Below, one piece after another: positions 59,570-64,000 of a stretch of DNA of 64,000 bases (within the stretch, counting starts at the first letter, position 1; each line of letters starts with the position of its first letter). The position numbers and the translations under genes were made by a program. The DNA is taken from NCBI GenBank assembly GCA_963666865.1, contig OY763072.1:3410001-3474000 (forward strand). The letters run 5' to 3'. The notes below the pieces were generated by a model. That model saw only the letters and a program-made list of their open reading frames with translations, ran no database searches and had not been told where the DNA came from. This DNA comes from Bin87 sp963666865 (GTDB lineage Bacteria; Chloroflexota; Dehalococcoidia; Lucifugimonadales; UBA3495).

Positions 59570-61591
59570 CTATCCGCGACCGTTGCGCAGCAGTAGGCCG
59601 GGCATTGCGCCGGTAGGCTCGCCGTCCTCAAAGGTGACTTCGCCGTTCACCAGAGTGTAGCGGTAGCCCTTGGCCTTCTGGATGCGGCGCCACTCGCCGC
59701 CGGGCAGGTCTTCGGCGACCTCGGAAGGCAGCACCTCCAGCTTCTCCAGGTCATAGATGACCATGTCCGCCGGCGAACCTTCGCGCAGCGCGCCCCGGTC
59801 CTGGAAGCCGCCGAAGTGGGCCGGCAGGTAGGACAGCTTGAAGTGAGCGTCCTCCAGGGTGATGACCTGTTCGTCGCGGACCAGCCAGGCCAGCATATCG
59901 GTCGGATAGATGCCGGCGGTGAGGAACTTGACGTGGGCGCCGCCGTCGGAAACGCCGGCGACGACGTGGTTGGAGTCCAGCACCTCCGCCGTGTACTGCG
60001 CCACGTCGCGGCCCTGGGTGTCGGCGTAGAACTCCGTGGCCAGGTCGTCCTCAACGCACATATCCAGCAGCGCGTCGATAACGTGCTTGCCCTGCTCATC
60101 GGCGATGTCCTGCACGGTCAGGCCGGCCTGCGGGCTGGAGGCCTCGGTTTCGTCCGGCGCCAGCGCAATCATGCGTCCATCGACGACGTTGACGACAAAG
60201 GACTTCAGGCGCAGTTCGCCGTTGGTGATGCAGCGTCCGCCGTCGTGCTCGTACTCGTAGCCGTGGGTGTCGCAGACGAACTTGTCGCCATCGTCGTCCA
60301 CGCAACCGCCCTGGTGCGGGCAGGTGACCGACAGCAGCTTATAGCCGTCGCGGGTGTTGACCAGGAAGTAGTCCGCGCCGCTGACGTTGACCTTGGCGGG
60401 CATCCGGGTGAAATCGGCCTCGGCGCCGATGTCAATCTTCACCTTGCGGGTCATCACCTGGAGGCTGCCCACGGAGCCGGGAGTGACCTGGGTGGGACGC
60501 CGGCCGGAGTCCCATTCTTCCTTCAGCTTCCGCCGCATCTCCGGGTCGGACATCTTGGCCTTCCGGGTGGCCTTGTCGCCCAGGGTGACCTCGCGCCACA
60601 TGGGAGTGTCGTCGAACAGGTTCCAGTCCTCGAAGGTGAGCTCGAAGCCGCCGCGGCGGGTGTTGCCCTGTCCGTACACGCGCAGGCCGCGCTCGGCGCA
60701 ACTCTCGAGCCAGCGGATGCGCTCCCGGTGCTGTTCGGGATGCACGGAGTTGGGGGACACCGTCTGGTACAGCACGGGACGGTTGGAGACTTCGGCCACC
60801 TTTTCAAAGAACAGGCGCGCCCCTTCGCCCAGGGGCCGGCCTTCCTCGCCGGTCTCCTGATAGGCCAACTCGATGAATCCCTCGTCCCGGTCGGCCAACA
60901 CCTTGGCGAAAGTCAGCACCTCGTGCTCCGACAGCAGATCGGTAATCATGGGTGTGCCATCATAGTCGCGCTGCACCGAGTTGACGCCCAGCACCTGGGC
61001 CGACCAGCCGCAGGCGCCGGCATCCATGGCTTCATGGATCAGCCGCACCATTTCCTGCAGCTCGTCCTCAGTGGGCCGGCGGTTCTTGGCCTCGTCCCAG
61101 CCCATCACCCAGGCGTAGAGCGGCGTCAGCGGCACGTAGGTCAGGCAGTTCACGCCTTTGGGGGTGTTGCTGAGGCTTTCCATGAAGTCCGGGAAGGTCA
61201 CCCAGTTCCAGGGCATCCCTTCCTTCATGGCGTCGTAGGGTATGGCCTCGTTGCGGGTCATGCTGAGCATGGCGCGGTCCTGGTCCTCGACCCGCGAGGG
61301 CGCGAAGCCGAACCCGCAGTTGCCCAGGGCCACGGACGTGACGCCGTGCCAGCCGGATAGGGTGCAGTAGGGGTCCCAGAAGATCTGGGCGTCGTAATGG
61401 GTGTGCAGGTCCACGAAGCCCGGCGCGACAATCAGGCCCTCCGCGTCAATAACCCGGTTGGCAGTGCCGCCGTTCAGGCCGCCGATCTTGGCGACCCGGC
61501 CGTCCTTGATAGCAATGTCGCTGACGTAGCGCGGGGTTCGAGTTCCGTCAACTATGGTGCCCCTTCTGATAATGATGTCGTAATCGGCCAT
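59570..61591 (-). CDS. D-aminoacylase-like amidohydrolase with an inserted Rieske [2Fe-2S] domain
   Basis: The 673-residue protein starts like N-acyl-D-amino-acid deacylases: DLHTHYD (His63, His65) and GNCGFGFAP (Cys92), with SDGGAH (Asp549) near the C-terminus. Residues about 378-480 are extra and form a Rieske domain: Cys424 and His426 (CPHQGG), Cys440 and His443 (CDTHGYEYEHDGG), with 13 residues between the two ligand pairs. The usual family metal histidines in TH and SHLK-like strands are replaced (ELAYQETG; VLYQTVS), so ordinary deacylase chemistry is doubtful. GAGGAGG lies before ATG 61591. No frame break occurs at the domain edges. Confidence 0.85.
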   Translation of the reverse strand: MADYDIIIRRGTIVDGTRTPRYVSDIAIKDGRVAKIGGLNGGTANRVIDAEGLIVAPGFVDLHTHYDAQIFWDPYCTLSGWHGVTSVALGNCGFGFAPSRVEDQDRAMLSMTRNEAIPYDAMKEGMPWNWVTFPDFMESLSNTPKGVNCLTYVPLTPLYAWVMGWDEAKNRRPTEDELQEMVRLIHEAMDAGACGWSAQVLGVNSVQRDYDGTPMITDLLSEHEVLTFAKVLADRDEGFIELAYQETGEEGRPLGEGARLFFEKVAEVSNRPVLYQTVSPNSVHPEQHRERIRWLESCAERGLRVYGQGNTRRGGFELTFEDWNLFDDTPMWREVTLGDKATRKAKMSDPEMRRKLKEEWDSGRRPTQVTPGSVGSLQVMTRKVKIDIGAEADFTRMPAKVNVSGADYFLVNTRDGYKLLSVTCPHQGGCVDDDGDKFVCDTHGYEYEHDGGRCITNGELRLKSFVVNVVDGRMIALAPDETEASSPQAGLTVQDIADEQGKHVIDALLDMCVEDDLATEFYADTQGRDVAQYTAEVLDSNHVVAGVSDGGAHVKFLTAGIYPTDMLAWLVRDEQVITLEDAHFKLSYLPAHFGGFQDRGALREGSPADMVIYDLEKLEVLPSEVAEDLPGGEWRRIQKAKGYRYTLVNGEVTFEDGEPTGAMPGLLLRNGRG

Positions 61592-61818
61592 GGATCCCCT
61601 CCTCTGGGTTGCTCGTGGAGACGGGTGGCAAAACGTCGGAATCCGTCGCGATTCCGCATGTGCGTTAGTCTAAATTATAAATGAATGGGGCGTCAATAAA
61701 TTTTATTCGTATTTCAAATGCAGTATCGCAACACGGTAGCGAGGATCGGGATGACGTTGCTGGGCGCAGGCACTATAATCAGCCCCACGGAGCTACCCGC
61801 GGCGCCAGGGAGGAACCC

Positions 61819-62847
61819 ATGAACTTTGGCATGTTCACCGACTTTCACATTGGGGAAAACAAGACCCAGGCTGAGGCCTTTGACGAGTCGTTCACCCAGA
61901 TTGACGACGCCGAGAGCATGGGGTTCGACACCGTGTGGCTGGCGGAACACCACTTCAGCCCGGAGCGGGCCGTGCTGGCCTCGCCCATGGTCATCGCCAG
62001 CGCCATTGCCGCCCGCACCAGGCGCATCCGCACCGGGCTGGCGGTGCAGGTGCTGCCCCTGACCAACCCCCTGCGCGTGGCCGAGGAAGCCGCCACCGTT
62101 GACCACATCAGCAAGGGCCGCTTCGAGTTCGGCATCGGGCGCAGCGGCCTCACCAAGTACTACCAGGGCTACAACATCCCCTACGCGGAGAGCCGGCCCC
62201 GCTTCCTGGAGGCGCTGGATATCATCATGCAGGCGTGGCGGACTGACGAGTTCTCCTACGAGGGGCAGTTCCACTCCTACCAGGACGTTGCCGTGGTGCC
62301 CAAGCCGTTCCAGCAGCCCTACCCGCCGGTGCGCGTGGCGGTGGCCGGCGAGGATACCTTCCCGCTGATTGGGCAGATGGGGCATCCTATATTCGTCAGC
62401 GCCAACGCCGGCCGGGAACAGCTGATGGGCCGCATCGCGTCCTACGAGGAGGCGCGGGCCGCATCCGGTCACACTGGCCCCGCCGACATCGCCGTGCGCA
62501 TCCCGGTCTATGCCGCCGAAACGACGGAGCAGGCCCACTCGGAGCCGGAGGCCAGCGCAATGTCAGCCATCCAGTACGCCGCCAGCGAGTTGGTCAAGAC
62601 CGCCGCCAGCGAAGAGACCGCCGCTCGCATTCGCCAGACGGCCAACACGCCCTACTCTCAAGTTTTGCAGCAGCGGGTGGTGTTCGGCACGCCGGCCGAA
62701 ATCGTGGAACGGTTCAAGGGCTACCAGGAGGACTTCGGCGCCACCGGCGTGGTGATGGAAGTGAACTACGGCGGGCGCATCCCCTACGACCGGGTCAGGA
62801 ATTCGCTGCGGCTGATCAGCGAGCAGGTGATGCCGCACTTCAAGTGA
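61819..62847 (+). CDS. LLM class flavin-dependent oxidoreductase
   Basis: The 342-residue luciferase-like protein has AEHHFSPERAVLASP near residue 43, the family strand GRFEFGIGRSGL, and a C-terminal end SLRLISEQVMPHFK. It belongs to the same broad group as the proteins at 1374, 22918 and 45836. GGGAGGA lies 5-6 bases before ATG 61819; the open frame from 61681 is not needed. It is divergent from the Rieske-amidohydrolase gene, 227 bp apart. Confidence 0.86.
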   Translation: MNFGMFTDFHIGENKTQAEAFDESFTQIDDAESMGFDTVWLAEHHFSPERAVLASPMVIASAIAARTRRIRTGLAVQVLPLTNPLRVAEEAATVDHISKGRFEFGIGRSGLTKYYQGYNIPYAESRPRFLEALDIIMQAWRTDEFSYEGQFHSYQDVAVVPKPFQQPYPPVRVAVAGEDTFPLIGQMGHPIFVSANAGREQLMGRIASYEEARAASGHTGPADIAVRIPVYAAETTEQAHSEPEASAMSAIQYAASELVKTAASEETAARIRQTANTPYSQVLQQRVVFGTPAEIVERFKGYQEDFGATGVVMEVNYGGRIPYDRVRNSLRLISEQVMPHFK

Positions 62848-62870
62848 AGGGGCGGATCGACTTAACCTTT

Positions 62871-62957
62871 CATTGCGAGCGAAGAGCGGCAATCTCGTCG
62901 CCGGAGGACACGCCGCTCAATCGGCGAGATTGCCACGTCGCTGCGCTCCTCGCAATG
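62871..62957. repeat. 87-bp inverted repeat element (CATTGCGAG ... CTCGCAATG)
   Basis: The ends CATTGCGAG and CTCGCAATG are inverted, and internal arms GGCAATCTCG and CGAGATTGCC also pair. The form resembles a small non-autonomous mobile repeat. One arm recurs at 48356. Confidence 0.75.
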
Positions 62958-62988
62958 ACGATATGAATGAGTCGCGAGCGAAACGCGG

Positions 62989-63720
62989 CTATACTCCGGC
63001 CAATTCGGCAGTCAGCCAGGACTCCCACTCCGAAGTCTGTTTGGTCATTTCATCCAGCTCAGTTTGGAACTGGGCGAGCCCGTCGGCCAATTCGGCGCGG
63101 GCTTTTTTGACCTTTTTGTACTCGCTCCACACAGTCCAGGCGGCCAGGGCGGGACCGATGACCAGGCCCACTATGGAAACCGCGCTGAGGGCGAAACGCA
63201 AGCCCGTGGATGCGGCGATAGAGCCGGTGGCGCCGCCCCCGAACGTGGCGAACCTGGGCATGAAAGTGACGGTGCGGGCGACGAAGGGCTGAACGGAGCG
63301 TATTATGGGCGCGGACGAGGTTTTCCACACCGTGGAGGCCGCGAAACTGGCCCCGTGACGCCCCACGATAGTCACCGAAGACCCGCCGGGACGCTGCTCA
63401 AGCAACGCTGCTTTTTTTCGGGTGGGCAGTCGGGCGCGGATTCTGGAGCGCATTTGGGACCAACGCCCTTGCTCCACCTCGGGTTCGGGTTGTGGCAGCA
63501 ACGCGGCCGGCAGATCCGGTTCGGGCAGACCCAACTGGACGCACAATTCCAGTTGGCGGTCGTATTGGCGCTGCATCGCCTGGACGTGCTGCTCCCTGGC
63601 ATCCGCCAGTTCCTGGTGCAACTGGGTCAGCTTGCGGTGGGCGCGCACCTTACTGGCCGCTTGTATGGCGGCGGAGCCACCGGCCAGGGCGATGGGCAGG
63701 AGTATGACGGGCAATGGCAT
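62989..63720 (-). CDS. Uncharacterised coiled-coil membrane protein
   Basis: The 243-residue protein starts MPLPVILLPIALAGGSAAIQ (likely membrane anchor), has a helical charged stretch (about 20-65, VRAHRKLTQLHQELADAREQ), a Pro-rich part (about 70-85), a Gly/Ala-rich second hydrophobic region (about 160-200), and a helical C-terminus (EYKKVKKARAELADGLAQF). No family is recognised. ATG 63720 fits better than the open frame to 63831; no ribosome site is seen. Confidence 0.5.
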   Translation of the reverse strand: MPLPVILLPIALAGGSAAIQAASKVRAHRKLTQLHQELADAREQHVQAMQRQYDRQLELCVQLGLPEPDLPAALLPQPEPEVEQGRWSQMRSRIRARLPTRKKAALLEQRPGGSSVTIVGRHGASFAASTVWKTSSAPIIRSVQPFVARTVTFMPRFATFGGGATGSIAASTGLRFALSAVSIVGLVIGPALAAWTVWSEYKKVKKARAELADGLAQFQTELDEMTKQTSEWESWLTAELAGV

Positions 63721-63831
63721 GGCGGTTAAGGTCGGACAAGAGAGTCTAACTAAATTGTATGGATAGTTTGGCGTCCTGTACAGCGGGGATGAACTGCCAG
63801 GTTCGGCGAACGCGCAAGACTCTATGCTCAA

Positions 63832-64000
63832 TCAAGTTGTCGCGAGATCAAGCAGGCTCGGATGTGGCGGGCTTTGGTGAAACGGGCACCGCTGACAGAT
63901 CTCCTCAATACTCTCGTCCTCTTGGAGGTGTGAAGGGATGGTATCCAAGTAGTTGCAGTAGTACCGGTACGTATCGCTCCGGGCCTGGAATGCCCGCTCG
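63832..64000 (-). CDS. C-terminal end of a partial gene
   Basis: An open minus-strand frame reaches the window edge and ends at TGA 63832-63834. The 55 residues seen (YRYYCNYLDTIPSHL, then EEICQRCPFH) include CNYL and CQRCPFH, which could hold a metal. The family is not recognised; the start lies outside the window. Confidence 0.45.
   Translation of the reverse strand, partial: ERAFQARSDTYRYYCNYLDTIPSHLQEDESIEEICQRCPFHQSPPHPSLLDLATT

Noticed and set aside
53208..61360. Long plus-strand frames opposite DUF1800 (53208-54737) and the Rieske-amidohydrolase (59816-61360)
   Set aside because: Both lie opposite genes with clear domain motifs and ribosome sites.

Overview
The window is about 60 percent GC, densely coded, and holds no rRNA or tRNA gene that I can see. 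The gene content suggests a heterotrophic Chloroflexota bacterium, perhaps of the SAR202 / Dehalococcoidia kind: four luciferase-like flavin oxidoreductases, two GMC oxidoreductases, amidohydrolases, an SDR, a lactonase and many dipeptide-type substrate-binding lipoproteins. This placement is inferred from gene families; no marker gene proves it.

Region by region. 1-2.6 kb: epoxide hydrolase and a luciferase-like monooxygenase. 2.8-5.2 kb: two paralogous NERD-nuclease proteins, the second fused to an SF1 helicase (possible defence pair). 5.3-9.0 kb: gpsA, an orphan gene, ispH, a deacetylase-type amidohydrolase. 9.1-11.1 kb: a type II restriction-modification locus whose HTH-fused endonuclease is frameshifted. 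11.3-15.8 kb: small membrane protein, xerD-type recombinase, a possibly leaderless gene, comM/yifB, ogt. 15.9-21.4 kb: MoxR - DUF58 - transglutaminase operon with a HicB/HicA-like pair embedded in it. 21.4-31.4 kb: ICL-family lyase, second hicBA, LLM oxidoreductase, mnmA-rnhB-yraN, two Uma2 proteins, apt, MBL hydrolase, site-2 protease, PPOX flavoprotein. 31.6-42.3 kb: four tandem substrate-binding lipoproteins, each with its own promoter, then one permease pair (dppBC-like) and no ATPase. 42.4-48.9 kb: PQQ-propeller protein and a minus-strand catabolic set (SDR, lactonase, LLM, GMC, isochorismatase-like). 49-50.8 kb: an uncharacterised gene broken by a stop and a frameshift. 50.9-54.7 kb: DUF1800 - DUF1501 - NHL operon. 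54.8-64 kb: orphan ParB, SulP transporter, DUF4177, second GMC, an amidohydrolase with an inserted Rieske domain, another LLM, a coiled-coil membrane protein and the end of a partial gene.

Twelve copies of a 28-30 bp palindrome (ends GTAGGGGC / GCCCCTAC, with three kinds of core) sit between genes, often one per gap. The most unusual items are the Rieske-carrying amidohydrolase (59570-61591), the tandem SBP array with promoter-proximal hairpins kept by paired base changes, the palindrome family, and the NERD pair.
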